Positions 16,254 through 25,310 are shown, numbered from the stretch's first letter. The stretch: DNA of 64,000 nucleotides from G963677085 sp963677085 (GCA_963677085.2 CAXXFH010000004.1:4836001-4900000), one strand, 5' to 3'. A program made the numbers and translations. The notes: generated from the sequence alone by a model not told the origin.

Positions 16254-17393
16254 ATGGCAAAGAAGCAACGGAAGATCCGTACCGAGTTCCGCAAGAACCG
16301 TAGTGTGCGAACGCGCCGCACCGACTGGAAACGCCAGTTCGACGAACACGGCTTCGAGGAGGAAACTCCCCAGCAAACCGAGCGCATCAGCGGCAAGGGC
16401 GAACTCACCCGCAAACGCACCGTGATCGGCGGCGAAGTCGATGGCGACGAGCCGGGTTTCGCCGTGCAAATCGAAGTCGACGAATCGGCCTGCCTCCGCG
16501 GGCGCGTGCTCGCCGTGCGTGGGCTGATCAGCATGGTCCAAGACGACGAGGGCAGGCAGCACCAGTGCGTCACCCGTCGGCTGCTGAAGACCATTGCCAC
16601 CGACCAGCGACACGTCGTTGTGGCCGGCGACCGCGTACTCTTTCGCCCCGAGCCCAACAGCGACCCGGCCGAGGGCATCATCGAGCGCGTCGAACCTCGC
16701 CACGGCTCCATCTGCCGGACCAGCCGATCCCGGCAGCATATCATCGTCACCAATGTCGACCAATTGTTGATCGTCTCCAGCGCCGCCGAACCGGTGCTGA
16801 AACCCAACCTCATCGACCGCCTGCTGGTGGCCGGCGAGAAGGGACGTGTCAAACCGGTTATCTGCATCAACAAAATCGACCTGGTCGAACCGGCGTCGCT
16901 GCAGCCGTTGGTGGGCGTCTACAGCCAGATGGGCTACGAGGTGTTGCTACTCAGCGCCAAGACGGGCTTTGGAATCGAGCGTCTCACCCGAGCGTTACGC
17001 GGCCGCGAGAGTGTGTTGGCCGGGCAAAGCGGCGTGGGCAAGTCGTCGTTGCTCAACGCCATCGACCCCGACCTGCGACTGCGTGTAGCGGCCGTCAGTT
17101 CCGACAACCAAAAAGGGCGCCACACCACGACCACGGCCGAACTATTGCCGCTGTGCTGCGGCGGCTATGTGGTCGACACGCCGGGCATCCGCCAGTTTGC
17201 CCTTTGGGACGTCATCCCCGAAGAGATCCCCGGCTTCTTCCGCGATCTTCGCCCCTACGTCAACCTCTGCCGGTATCCCGACTGTACCCACACGCACGAA
17301 GACGAATGTGCAGTGAAAGACGCAGTAGCCGACGGCCACCTCGATGAACGCCGCTACGACAGCTACTGCCATATGATCCTCGACGGCGAATAG
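16254..17393 (+). CDS. rsgA: ribosome small-subunit-dependent GTPase RsgA, 379 aa
   Basis: This circularly permuted GTPase assists late 30S maturation. The N-terminal basic tail (MAKKQRKIRTEFRKNRSVRTRR) leads into an OB fold (GRVLAVRG...VVVAGDRVLFRP). The GTPase motifs then appear in permuted order: NKID (G4), SAKTGFGI (G5), GQSGVGKSSLLN (G1), GRHTTT (G2) and DTPGIRQF (G3). The C-terminal zinc site is CRYPDCTHTHEDEC. The length is within the family range. It starts 29 bases after the FHA gene. Confidence 0.95.
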   Translation: MAKKQRKIRTEFRKNRSVRTRRTDWKRQFDEHGFEEETPQQTERISGKGELTRKRTVIGGEVDGDEPGFAVQIEVDESACLRGRVLAVRGLISMVQDDEGRQHQCVTRRLLKTIATDQRHVVVAGDRVLFRPEPNSDPAEGIIERVEPRHGSICRTSRSRQHIIVTNVDQLLIVSSAAEPVLKPNLIDRLLVAGEKGRVKPVICINKIDLVEPASLQPLVGVYSQMGYEVLLLSAKTGFGIERLTRALRGRESVLAGQSGVGKSSLLNAIDPDLRLRVAAVSSDNQKGRHTTTTAELLPLCCGGYVVDTPGIRQFALWDVIPEEIPGFFRDLRPYVNLCRYPDCTHTHEDECAVKDAVADGHLDERRYDSYCHMILDGE

Positions 17394-18491
17394 CCCCCCC
17401 TACGATTTCTGATTGGGGATTTCGGATTTCTGATTTGGGGTGATTGCCGGCCGCATGGTAACGGCCCTCGGCCAAGAGGCCGTTTGCGTCGTCTCGGTGC
17501 CACGGGCCTGCTTGCCAACCCGTGCCGAACCAAAGCGAATGAGCCGCTTGCGCTGGGCATCCGCAACGTCGCCGCCCCCCCTCGAAAAACTATCTTTTCT
17601 TGCCCAAGTTGATCACTGCCCAGACTTGGACTTGGGCCCCAGTGTTCAATAAGTGCCCGTCGCGTTACCTCTTTGCTTTCAACGACTTACGCCGCCGTCG
17701 CGAATCGCCGTTTTTGAGCGAGTTAACCACTGTTCAACAAGTTCGCCGATTTGTCGCGTAAGTAGTTTCTGTAAAACAACTTGCGCCACCGGCCAGAAAC
17801 TGGTATTTGCACAAACCTGCGCACCAAGGAAAACGGCGCTGGTGTTTTCGTAAGTTGTTTTTTCTCATCGACTTAATCAGACGCCACCCGCTAGATGGAT
17901 CGCCGACCAGCCCGGCCAACGATCGAGCTTGACGCAGGAGAAGAGAGGCTAGGGGGGAGGTGGAACGTTGGTGATTGTGTTTGCCCGTCCCGACTTCTGG
18001 CCTAAAAGCTCCGTGAGTGGTTCGCCCCTATGACGCTCCTTTCGTTGCCGCAGGTCCTATCCCGGGCACCCAAACCATTGTTCCCCTGAAACTTATGCCG
18101 TACGATTGCATGCACAGGTGGTGTACTATCGGAAAGCGAATGCCGTTTACCGCTTAATTCCCTGATTTCATCTGTTTTGGCTGAGGCATTCAACAGGAAG
18201 GTCTGAAATGAAACAGCACTTGCTCAACCTTCGCGTTCGCCCTGCTAGGCTGGCGATCTTGATTAATGAAGTCGCGGATATATCAGAGTAACGTAGGGTG
18301 GGTCGAGCAAAGCGAGCCCCACCGATTTCTTGTTTCGCTGCCAACCGATCGCGGTTCCACACGATGCCTGGCTATTAAGGGTTTCATTGACATTGGCGTA
18401 TTCGACGGTCGAACCAAAGCCGAGATTGGTGGGGCTCGCTGCGCTCGACCCACCCTACAGCTTGGCATATCTTGTTGCAGGAGTTATCGTG
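17394..18491. other. long gene-poor region
   Basis: About 1.1 kb with no supported gene on either strand. It contains the short tandem phrase GATTTCTGATT/GGATTTCGGATTTCTGATT at about 17404-17438 and the inverted repeat at 18293-18458. The remaining sequence has no codon structure I can defend. Confidence 0.5.
18293..18458. repeat. inverted-repeat element (MITE- or REP-like)
   Basis: The left arm 18293-18323 starts GTAGGGTGGGTCGAGC and the right arm 18428-18458 ends GCTCGACCCACCCTAC. The 31-base arms are complementary at nearly every position and enclose 104 bases without a gene. Related GTAGGGTGGG...CCCACC phrases occur in many bacterial genomes; this is general knowledge, not checked here. 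Confidence 0.75.
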
Positions 18492-19082
18492 ATGCCTCTC
18501 TATTCAATCTTCTCCGTTCGAATCAGTCTTTTGTGTCTCTTGTTCGTAGGGACTACCGGAGAAGTGTCTGGTTTCGCAGACTCTGGAGTATGCGTTGCGC
18601 CCCCTGACGGTTTGCTGCCGTGGCTTGGAGTCGTTCAACGTGATGGATTCGAGCTTCTCGTGGCAAAGAGGCAAGGCAACTGGTATTTCGCCGTATTCGA
18701 GACATCCGATGGCAAACTGGCAATCTGCCGTAAGCCTGTTGATATCACACAACAATATTCAGTGCATAGGGTGAACACGGATGTGACGGACTCTCGCGGG
18801 AAAGACGCCATGGACTTCAAGGCCAAGATTATCCCTCTTGGACGCGAGATTGTCTGGCAGGAGGATGGGGAGTCGAATGTTGTGTCAAAAGCAATAGTCC
18901 CCGATGGTTATGTAATTGCTCTCAAACCTAACCTTCAAACGGTAACTGTCAACATTACGCTGATTTTTAAGGATGACGGCAAAGGTGCCCGGAAGTTGGT
19001 TTTTCAAGAAGAGATTGAGCTTTTGACAAAACACCCCGAGAAGACGTTGACACGGCAGAGTGGCACTGACCAAAGGGACTGA
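18492..19082 (+). CDS. secreted protein of unknown function, 196 aa
   Basis: ATG 18492 begins MPLYSIFSVRISLLCLLFVG, a signal peptide likely cleaved near VSGFA. The mature part (LLPWLGVVQRDGFELLVAKRQGNWYFAVFE...) is beta-rich and ends with LTKHPEKTLTRQSGTDQRD. The last codons and stop lie in sequence (CCAAAGGGACTGAGGTTATGTG) that recurs at about 22608, so the original C-terminus may have been replaced when the repeat inserted. No family is recognised. Confidence 0.65.
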   Translation: MPLYSIFSVRISLLCLLFVGTTGEVSGFADSGVCVAPPDGLLPWLGVVQRDGFELLVAKRQGNWYFAVFETSDGKLAICRKPVDITQQYSVHRVNTDVTDSRGKDAMDFKAKIIPLGREIVWQEDGESNVVSKAIVPDGYVIALKPNLQTVTVNITLIFKDDGKGARKLVFQEEIELLTKHPEKTLTRQSGTDQRD

Positions 19083-19086
19083 GGTT

Positions 19087-19254
19087 ATGTGTCACGGGCT
19101 TTGCCAGTGCCGTGTTGGGACTGGCTTTCTGGTGCGTTGTGTGGGAGAAATGGGGAGACGGCACATTGACGGTTCATCCCCAAGCCACCCCCTGCAAGAG
19201 AAGGCTCGTATGGCTGTTGGTCCCAAGGGAGCACTGGCGGAGCCAGTGGCACAC
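19087..19254. repeat. 167-base repeat with palindromic ends, copy A
   Basis: Both ends are hairpins: GGGCTTTGCCAGTGC at the left and GCACTGGCGGAGCCAGTGGC at the right. Between them lie GGTGCGTTGTG, ACGGTTCATCC and AAGGCTCGT, shared with copy B at 19390-19556. The two copies have almost equal length and the same orientation. Confidence 0.75.
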
Positions 19255-19389
19255 TCCGGCAGGACCATCCGGCCGGTTTCCCGTTTTTTGTGTTTTTTGT
19301 GGCGATTGTTGCCACGAAACCACAAAGAGGTACGAAGATGTTGTGTGGCTTAACGGCTCCGTGACCCCGACGAAAAAGCTGCAAACCGA

Positions 19390-19556
19390 GTGCCACTGGC
19401 TTTGCCAGTGCTGGGGTGCCGTTGGCTCTCGGGTGCGTTGTGGGCAAGGCTTGGGGTAAACGTATACGTTGACGATTCATCCTTGAGCCATGCCTTGCAA
19501 GGAAGGGCTCGTGTGACCGTCGATTCAAGGGAGCACTGGCAGAGCCAGTGGCACAC
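19390..19556. repeat. 167-base repeat with palindromic ends, copy B
   Basis: The left end GTGCCACTGGCTTTGCCAGT and right end GCACTGGCAGAGCCAGTGGC are each perfect or near-perfect palindromes and inverted relative to one another. The interior shares GGTGCGTTGTGGG, ACGATTCATCC, AAGGGCTCGT and AAGGGAGCACTGGC with copy A. Confidence 0.78.
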
Positions 19557-19814
19557 TTTTGAATTGCCGTTTTGCCCGTCGCCTACTGCTTTCTTCATGG
19601 CCTTCATGGTTTTTTACCACCTAACCGGCTGACAACCGCCGGTTACTCTAAAAGGCATTGGCTGACGAGCACTCCGTGGCACCCAAAATGCCGGCGGCGG
19701 GCGGTTGCTTTTTTGGGGTTTCGACGATAGGATTGCTTTGATAATCCGATTGACGTGCGTGGCGTCAAGTTGTTGCTTCGCGGGAAATTGCGACCCCGGG
19801 CCTTCGGGCCCTTG

Positions 19815-19879
19815 TAGCAGAAGCAGGAACTTGGACCGCGCTCCCCGTATGGGAGCGTCGGCCAAGTGCCGTTCTGCTA
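19815..19879 (+). ncRNA. candidate structured RNA (long hairpin)
   Basis: A nested stem: TAGCAGAA (19815-19822) pairs with TTCTGCTA (19872-19879), ACTTGG with CCAAGT, CCG with CGG, and CGCTCCC with GGGAGCG around a 5-base loop. The flanking GGGC (19806) and GCCC (19880) extend it with a bulge. A following small hairpin (CCCT/AGGG) and a T-run at 19926-19931 could end a transcript. It lies in the leader of the 57-codon gene. Strand is assumed from the T-run. It may be an RNA, a leader structure, or a DNA palindrome of a mobile repeat. Confidence 0.45.
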
Positions 19880-19952
19880 GCCCCTGTCGCAAGGGTCCCG
19901 CGAGCGGCCTTGGTTTGGCGTTCCCTTTTTTCATGCGCGGGGGAAAAACACC

Positions 19953-20126
19953 ATGTTTACCGACCTTGAAGCGATCATGATTGCCGAGTACGAACAGCTA
20001 CGACGCACCTACGATCACTTGGAGCAGGTAGTCGCGTGGATGGAAGGCCAGTTGGTCCAATTCGAATGGCTCTTGCCCGAGGCCTACGCCTTCCCTGGCG
20101 ACTCACCACCGCAACCGTGGCCGTAG
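19953..20126 (+). CDS. small hypothetical protein, 57 aa
   Basis: ATG 19953 opens MFTDLEAIMIAEYEQLRR, continuing TYDHLEQVVAWMEGQLVQFE and ending GDSPPQPWP. It is an acidic, amphipathic helical protein with coiled-coil character. GCGGGGGAAAA lies just upstream. The stop codon TAG is the first part of the short dispersed repeat GTAGGCTGTGCTTCAGCACGG. No family is recognised. The ordered helix-like composition favours a real gene, but its shortness and setting among repeats leave doubt. Confidence 0.4.
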   Translation: MFTDLEAIMIAEYEQLRRTYDHLEQVVAWMEGQLVQFEWLLPEAYAFPGDSPPQPWP

Positions 20127-20143
20127 GCTGTGCTTCAGCACGG
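20123..20143. repeat. 21-base dispersed repeat
   Basis: GTAGGCTGTGCTTCAGCACG followed by G recurs exactly at 62406-62426, before a DUF1559 gene. It contains the inverted arms GTGCT/AGCAC. Confidence 0.7.
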
Positions 20144-20212
20144 CGAACGGAGCCATACGGACGAAAAGGTTGTGTCGCAGAGCGCCACGGGCTTCGCCAG
20201 CGTCAATAACCC

Positions 20213-20312
20213 CAAAGACCGTTAAGTTTTTGACAACCATTAGCGACCAGTGGGAGCAGGTTCTTGCCTGGGTGCGGTAGCACCGTTTGGTTGGCGGCCC
20301 TGCCGCCCTGCG
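20213..20312. repeat. dispersed intergenic repeat family 2, copy 1
   Basis: Shares TTTTTGACAA, TTAGCGACCA, GGAGCAGGTTCTTGCCTG-like and GCGGTAGCACCGTTTGGTTGG segments with copies at 32657-32744 and 45901-45996. All three lie between genes in the same orientation. Confidence 0.75.
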
Positions 20313-20531
20313 TTTTTTCGGTGCCGCGGGGCCTGTGGCTCGTCGTTACAACCGGCAAACCTTCACTAACCTGTATTTTTAAGTGCCCCCATCGCGAAGT
20401 ACGACTCTTGGAGTCGATAAACAAGATGGCTGTGTAGATAGCGCCTTGGGGGCATGTTTGCCACCGGGGAGCGCGCTGTAAACGGGGCGTTTGCTGATAA
20501 GCCATTAAGACGTCGAGCAAAGGTGCGCAGC

Positions 20532-22481
20532 ATGAGCCAAGTCGCCGCACAAACGACGGCCGTTGGGGCTTTGGCCAGTTGGGCAAACGGAGTTGCCAGC
20601 AAGGTCGACAGTACCACGGCCGGTTCCGCCGAAGAACAACAGTCGGCCGCGAAGACAACGGCCGACGTTGTCGACATTTCCAGCGAAGCATGGGCGTTCT
20701 ACCGTGCCACGCCGGTCAGTGACGATTCCAATCTCGAACTGGCAGAAAACTCGACCACCATCAAGACGCCAGTGCTCGAAACGGTCGCCGAGACCGAGAC
20801 TTCGGAGCGTGTGTCGAAGCACACGGATCTCACGGCCTGGATCTTTGGGCTTTCGGAGATGTCGGACACCAGCAGCACGGATACGGATCACGACTCGGCT
20901 ATACGAAGAATCCGCCAAATGCACGCCATCGTGCAAGCGGAAGAAGAACGACTCGACACGAAGGTCGGCGCGATCCTCAAACAACTCGGTGTCGAACTGG
21001 CGGAAGACGAGACGCTTGAAATCAAGATCGACATGGAGGACCGGCGGATTGTCGTCGAGGGCATCGCCGACGAAAAGACCGCCGCGCGCATCGAAGAGGC
21101 ATTGAACGACGCCCCGAAGCTGGTCGACGAAATGCTTGTACAGTGGGCCCGAAAGAACGTCTGCGATCAGCAACTCACGCGAGGAGAGCATCTGAAAGAA
21201 GAAGACTTCACGCCGCTTGCCGAGGTCGATTCGCGGGTGTGGGAGATCCTTTACGACGACCTGTTGCAGCGCGAGGCGGGCGCCTCGCTCGACGCGATTA
21301 CGTTCGATTCCGACGGCAACCTGGCTACCGACAACTCGGAGCTTGCCGCCCTGTTGAGCGAGGAATGGGCGCTGAGCAGCGGGATCGAAGGCGTTCTCAC
21401 GACCGAGCACGACGAGCCGCTCGAGGTGTCGTTCGCCTTCAAAAACGACACACTGATCGACCAGGAGGCCCTCGGCGAAGAAGACCTGGGTTACCGCATC
21501 GACGAGTTTCAGAACGGGATCGAGATGATCTGGTTCGAGTACTGTGTCGATCCCATATTGGAAATGGGGCCGGCGTCGATCGACGAGTTCAAGGTAACGC
21601 TCGGATCGTTTGGTCGGTTCCACGGCGTCGAGGCCACGGCCGACGAGTCGCTCACTTCCGACGAAAAGGAAATGATCGAAAGCTGGTTCGACGGTACCTG
21701 GGCGAACGAGATATCACCGTGGCGAATGCAGAAGCTCAGCGATGCCGCGGACGGGGATTCGTCGGCACGAAACGAATTGCTTGGCAAATTGGCGGAGTCC
21801 GGATCGCAGCGGGCAGCCGATATGTTGAGCGAAAACGACGGCGAGCTGACGCCCCAAGAATGGCAGCAGCTCAACACGGAAATCCACACGGCCGTCATGG
21901 AATCCCAGCAGCGTCGGGCCGAGATGAACGAGTTGCGGCAGGACGTCGTGATGCACGATATCCTCCGTCTCCACGAGTTCGAGGACGGCGACACCGACGA
22001 ATACGCCCATGAGGTGGAGTTTACGTTCGACTATCGCGGAGAGTCGAGCTACGTGGTCCTTTCCGAAGAGGCCGATGCCGCCATTCAGCAAGAGATCAGC
22101 GGCATGACCGAAGCCGTGGCGGAAGGGCTCGACGACTACTTCCGCGGCGAGGGCATCGACACGTCCGACGGTTTGTTCGTACAATTCGACGAGACCGGAA
22201 AAATCACGTGCGATCTGGCCGACGGCGATCCCCACAAGCAGGACGTTCAGAAGGCCGTCGACAAGCTGAACGAAGCGATCGAGCAAGGGGTGCCGATCGG
22301 CACGCTTGGCGAAACGTTTGGCATGTTGTTGGAGGTTCGCGACCTGTTGGCCGACCTCCACGACCCGGTGAACAACGCCCAAGGATACGTCGTCGGCGGT
22401 CGGCCGGGGCAGGAACTGGGGTTGAATATTGCGCTGGGCGAGGGCGTCAACGTCCGCGTTCCGCTGGGGCGTAAGTCGTGA
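20532..22481 (+). CDS. large acidic protein of unknown function with repeated motif, 649 aa
   Basis: The start ATG 20532 (MSQVAAQTTAVGALASW) follows AAAGGTG; an ATG 26 codons upstream is also possible. No signal peptide or membrane segment is visible. The N-terminal 50 residues contain ADVVDISSEAWAFYR, like the short D-x-V-x-I-S-x-x-A motif seen near the start of some flagellar or secreted bacterial proteins. A pattern of the type FD-x-x-GKI...(D)...AAR/QKAV...LN recurs at about 21013-21125, 21283-21380 and 22167-22283. Acidic residues dominate (DDLLQREAG, TSTD-like stretches). The C-terminus ends in ALGEGVNVRVPLGRKS. I do not recognise a family. The gene is flanked by dispersed repeats on both sides. 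Confidence 0.8.
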   Translation: MSQVAAQTTAVGALASWANGVASKVDSTTAGSAEEQQSAAKTTADVVDISSEAWAFYRATPVSDDSNLELAENSTTIKTPVLETVAETETSERVSKHTDLTAWIFGLSEMSDTSSTDTDHDSAIRRIRQMHAIVQAEEERLDTKVGAILKQLGVELAEDETLEIKIDMEDRRIVVEGIADEKTAARIEEALNDAPKLVDEMLVQWARKNVCDQQLTRGEHLKEEDFTPLAEVDSRVWEILYDDLLQREAGASLDAITFDSDGNLATDNSELAALLSEEWALSSGIEGVLTTEHDEPLEVSFAFKNDTLIDQEALGEEDLGYRIDEFQNGIEMIWFEYCVDPILEMGPASIDEFKVTLGSFGRFHGVEATADESLTSDEKEMIESWFDGTWANEISPWRMQKLSDAADGDSSARNELLGKLAESGSQRAADMLSENDGELTPQEWQQLNTEIHTAVMESQQRRAEMNELRQDVVMHDILRLHEFEDGDTDEYAHEVEFTFDYRGESSYVVLSEEADAAIQQEISGMTEAVAEGLDDYFRGEGIDTSDGLFVQFDETGKITCDLADGDPHKQDVQKAVDKLNEAIEQGVPIGTLGETFGMLLEVRDLLADLHDPVNNAQGYVVGGRPGQELGLNIALGEGVNVRVPLGRKS

Positions 22482-22872
22482 GCGTATTCTCTCCCACAGG
22501 ACGGGAGAGGATGTGGCAGCGGTGAAGGCGTTGGTTGCGGGAAGATCCCGGCACCGACAAGACGCATACCACCGCCGCTTTGGGCGTTGGCGGGATGGCA
22601 TTGCCCAAAGGGACTGAGGTTATGTGCCACTGGCACACTTCAGACAACGCCACACAGCCGATCTTCTCGTTGCCATGGGCAACACCGACGGTTTTGCGGT
22701 TGGCTGCGAAGCAAGCCTTCCGTCTGCTCCACAAAATCATCGCTGCCAATAGCCATTGCGCCGTTCGTGCGTTAGGATGATTGTTGCGAAGCTAAGCACG
22801 GCCCGGCGAACCGGCAGGTTGTTTATCGGTTGATCCTTAACTGTTGCGTCGTACATGCGTGAGGTCCCCCCC
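22482..22872. other. intergenic region with repeat debris
   Basis: No gene is supported. It contains a single end of the palindromic repeat family (AAAGGGACTGAGGTTATGTG then CCACTGGCAC, about 22608-22632), which matches the left flank of the repeat at 19069-19092. A short CTCTCCCACAGGACGGGAGAG palindrome lies at about 22489. Confidence 0.55.
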
Positions 22873-23973
22873 ATGGTCAGGCCGAACGGTGAAGATTCGT
22901 CGATCGAGGCTCATCAACCGGTGGCGCCCGTGCTGCCGTATTTGCCACGCGATCCGGTGTCGTATCGGCCAAACATCGGGCTGATCGGTTGTGGTGGTAT
23001 TACGAAAGACCATCTGACCGCCTATCGTACCGCGGGCTACCACGTCGTTGCCCTGTGCGATATCGAAACCGGTCGGGCACGCAAACGCAAGGCCGAGTTC
23101 TTTCCCGAGGCCAAAGTCTATCGCGATTATCGCGACCTGCTGCGCCGCGACGACATCGCGGTGGTCGACATCGCCACGCATCCGCGCGAACGTCCGTCGA
23201 TTATCGAAGCCGCGCTGCTGGCCGATAAACACGTACTCAGCCAGAAACCGTTTGTGCTGGATTTGGACGTGGGCCAGCAACTGGTCGAACTGGCGGAGCG
23301 TCGCGGACTGAAGTTGGCAGTCAACCAGAACGGTCGCTGGGCGCCGCATTTCAGCTACATGCGCGAGGCCATTGCGGCTGGATTGATCGGGCGTCCGATG
23401 GCTGCCCATTTCGATGTTCACTGGAGCCATCACTGGCTTGAAGGCACCGAGTTCGAGAAGGTCGACCAACTGATCCTCTACGATTTTGCCATTCACTGGT
23501 TCGATATCGTGGGCTGTTTCTTCCCGGGAAAAACGCCACGACGAGTGTATGCCTCGCGAACGGCGAGTCCCACGCAACGGATGGCTCCTCCGCTGCTCGC
23601 CCAGGTGTTGATCGAGTACACCGGGGCCCAGGCCTCGATGGTTTTCGATGCCCATACGCTCTACGGCATGGAAGAACGGGCCATTGTGGTGGGAACTGAA
23701 GGAACGATCCGCAGCGACGGGCCCGATTCGCGTCATCAGGTCGTCACGCTAGTGACGGCCGAAGGCCAGATGGTGCCGGCGCTCGAGGGCTGCTGGTTTC
23801 CCGACGCCTTTCGCGGTACGATGGGCGAGTTGCTTTGCGCAATCGAAGAAGATCGTGAGCCCAGCCACAGTGCGCGGCTGAACCTCGACAGCCTGGCCCT
23901 CTGCTTCGCCGCCGTGGCCAGTAGCCTGCGGCACGAAGCGATCGTGCCCGGAACGATTCGCAAGCTGCCATAA
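22873..23973 (+). CDS. Gfo/Idh/MocA family NAD(P)-dependent oxidoreductase, 366 aa
   Basis: A cytoplasmic sugar or cyclitol dehydrogenase-type protein. The Rossmann fold is IGLIGCGGITKDHLTAY with VVALCDIE at its second strand. The usual EKP is QKPF (SQKPFVLDLD). The C-terminal domain contains NQNGRWAPHFSYM and HWSHHWLEGTEFEKVDQL, near the typical substrate site. ATG 22873 is preferred because GAGG lies before it; a start six codons upstream is possible. It is a single-gene unit flanked by repeats. The substrate is not deducible. Confidence 0.85.
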   Translation: MVRPNGEDSSIEAHQPVAPVLPYLPRDPVSYRPNIGLIGCGGITKDHLTAYRTAGYHVVALCDIETGRARKRKAEFFPEAKVYRDYRDLLRRDDIAVVDIATHPRERPSIIEAALLADKHVLSQKPFVLDLDVGQQLVELAERRGLKLAVNQNGRWAPHFSYMREAIAAGLIGRPMAAHFDVHWSHHWLEGTEFEKVDQLILYDFAIHWFDIVGCFFPGKTPRRVYASRTASPTQRMAPPLLAQVLIEYTGAQASMVFDAHTLYGMEERAIVVGTEGTIRSDGPDSRHQVVTLVTAEGQMVPALEGCWFPDAFRGTMGELLCAIEEDREPSHSARLNLDSLALCFAAVASSLRHEAIVPGTIRKLP

Positions 23974-24224
23974 GACTGCAACGGGCGCATCTGCAAAAAA
24001 GCTTTCCCTCTCCCGCTCGGCGGGAGAGCGGGGCGGCGCAGCCGCCGGGTGAGGGCGGTTTGCAGCGGTGAAGGTGTTGCCTGTGGTAAAGATGTTGCCT
24101 ATGGGTGGGAAAACGCCTGTTGCGAGAATCCCCTCACCCCCGGCCCCTCTCCCTCAAGGGAGAGGGGAGGCGTCTTCAAAACACCTCTTATCCACTACCT
24201 ACTTCTCTCCTCTATCCACTTCGT
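23974..24224. repeat. CCCTCTCCC-type inverted repeat region
   Basis: CCCTCTCCCGCTCGGCGGGAGAG at about 24005 and CCCTCTCCCTCAAGGGAGAGG at about 24145 are hairpins flanking GGCGGCGCAGCCGCC and CCCCTCACCCCCGGCC phrases. This kind of repeat is common in many bacterial genomes. No gene is seen. Confidence 0.5.
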
Positions 24225-25310
24225 CTACCGCGGCTTTTCGTCTAGTTGGCCGGCCATGACGAAGTCTTCTCGGGCTTTGATGTGATCGCCCTGGTCCCAG
24301 TAGGCCAGACCGCGATTGGCATAGGCGGCGCCGAAGGCGGGAGCCAAGCGGATGGCTTCGGAGAAGTCGTCGATCGCCTCGGCGAAAAGACTGTCGTGCA
24401 GAGGTGTTTTTTCTTGGGATGTGACGGTGCAGAAATTGGGATCGAGCGTGGCAGCCACGGTGAAATCGGCCACGGCGTCCTTCAACTGCCCTTGCGACTC
24501 GTGAAGTTGCCCACGCGTGGCGTAAGCCGCGGCCATCTCGGAATCCAGGCGAATGGCTTCGTCGAGGTCGGCGAATGCCCGACGAAAGTCGTCCGGCGAA
24601 TCGTTCGTGTCGGCGCGAAACGCGTAGACCGTGCCACGATTGAAATGCGCCACCGCGTCGTCGGGACGCAGGCGAAGCACTTCGTCGAAATCGACCAGGG
24701 CATGGTCGTAGTCATCCGTGTTGTTGTCGAGGTCTCCGCGACGCTGGAAGACGCACCCTCGGTTGTTATAGGCCGCCGCATCTTCGGGATTCTCGGCGAG
24801 GTGTTTCGACAGTTCGGCCAACACTTCGCACGCTTGACGGTAGGGCGTTCGTTTGTCGACATCCACAACGTCATCTGCCCTAAGCTGAGCAATGGTTTTG
24901 TCGTCGGCCATTGTGGGACTTAGATGTAAAGAGCGTTGGCGTACGGAAATCTCGACATTGCGGCCAGGAAAAAGGTCGCGAAGCTCTTGGGCAACGTCGT
25001 CGTAATGTGCCGAGTGTGACAGACAACCCGAGGCCTGCTGTTGCCGGGCCTGGTGATATCGGGCGACACCGCGCTGGTAGTATGCTTCGGCAAAGTTCGG
25101 CTTCAGACGGATGGCTTCGGTGAAGTATTCGATCGCCGTGGCGTGGCGTCCATCTTTCGAACAGGCCAGTCCTTGCTGAAAGACGTCGTCGGCCGGTCGG
25201 CCGCATCCCGGCATGCTGAGCACACAACACGTTCCGCAGGTTAGGGTCGCCAGCAGGAAAAACTGGCGCAATAGGTATTCCGGTCGAGTGCCATCACGCA
25301 GTAAATTCAC
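24225..25310 (-). CDS. TPR-repeat lipoprotein, 361 aa
   Basis: The leader FFLLATLTCGTCCVLSMPGC gives a lipobox-like Cys, so it is probably membrane anchored. Tetratricopeptide repeats follow: ATAIEYFTEAIRLKPNFAEA, AHFNRGTVYAFRADTN, AFADLDEAIRLDSEMAAAYA and DFSEAIRLAPAFGAAYANRG. TPR arrays mediate protein contacts. An atypical insert lies between the first repeat and the rest (about residues 90-150). It lies 115 bases downstream of the ABC permease gene and may be the last gene of that unit. Confidence 0.8.
   Translation of the reverse strand: MNLLRDGTRPEYLLRQFFLLATLTCGTCCVLSMPGCGRPADDVFQQGLACSKDGRHATAIEYFTEAIRLKPNFAEAYYQRGVARYHQARQQQASGCLSHSAHYDDVAQELRDLFPGRNVEISVRQRSLHLSPTMADDKTIAQLRADDVVDVDKRTPYRQACEVLAELSKHLAENPEDAAAYNNRGCVFQRRGDLDNNTDDYDHALVDFDEVLRLRPDDAVAHFNRGTVYAFRADTNDSPDDFRRAFADLDEAIRLDSEMAAAYATRGQLHESQGQLKDAVADFTVAATLDPNFCTVTSQEKTPLHDSLFAEAIDDFSEAIRLAPAFGAAYANRGLAYWDQGDHIKAREDFVMAGQLDEKPR

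Noticed and set aside
20505..21623. A 372-codon minus-strand frame opposite the acidic 649-residue protein
   Set aside because: It lies fully inside the plus gene, has no good start signal, and its composition mirrors the plus-strand codon use.
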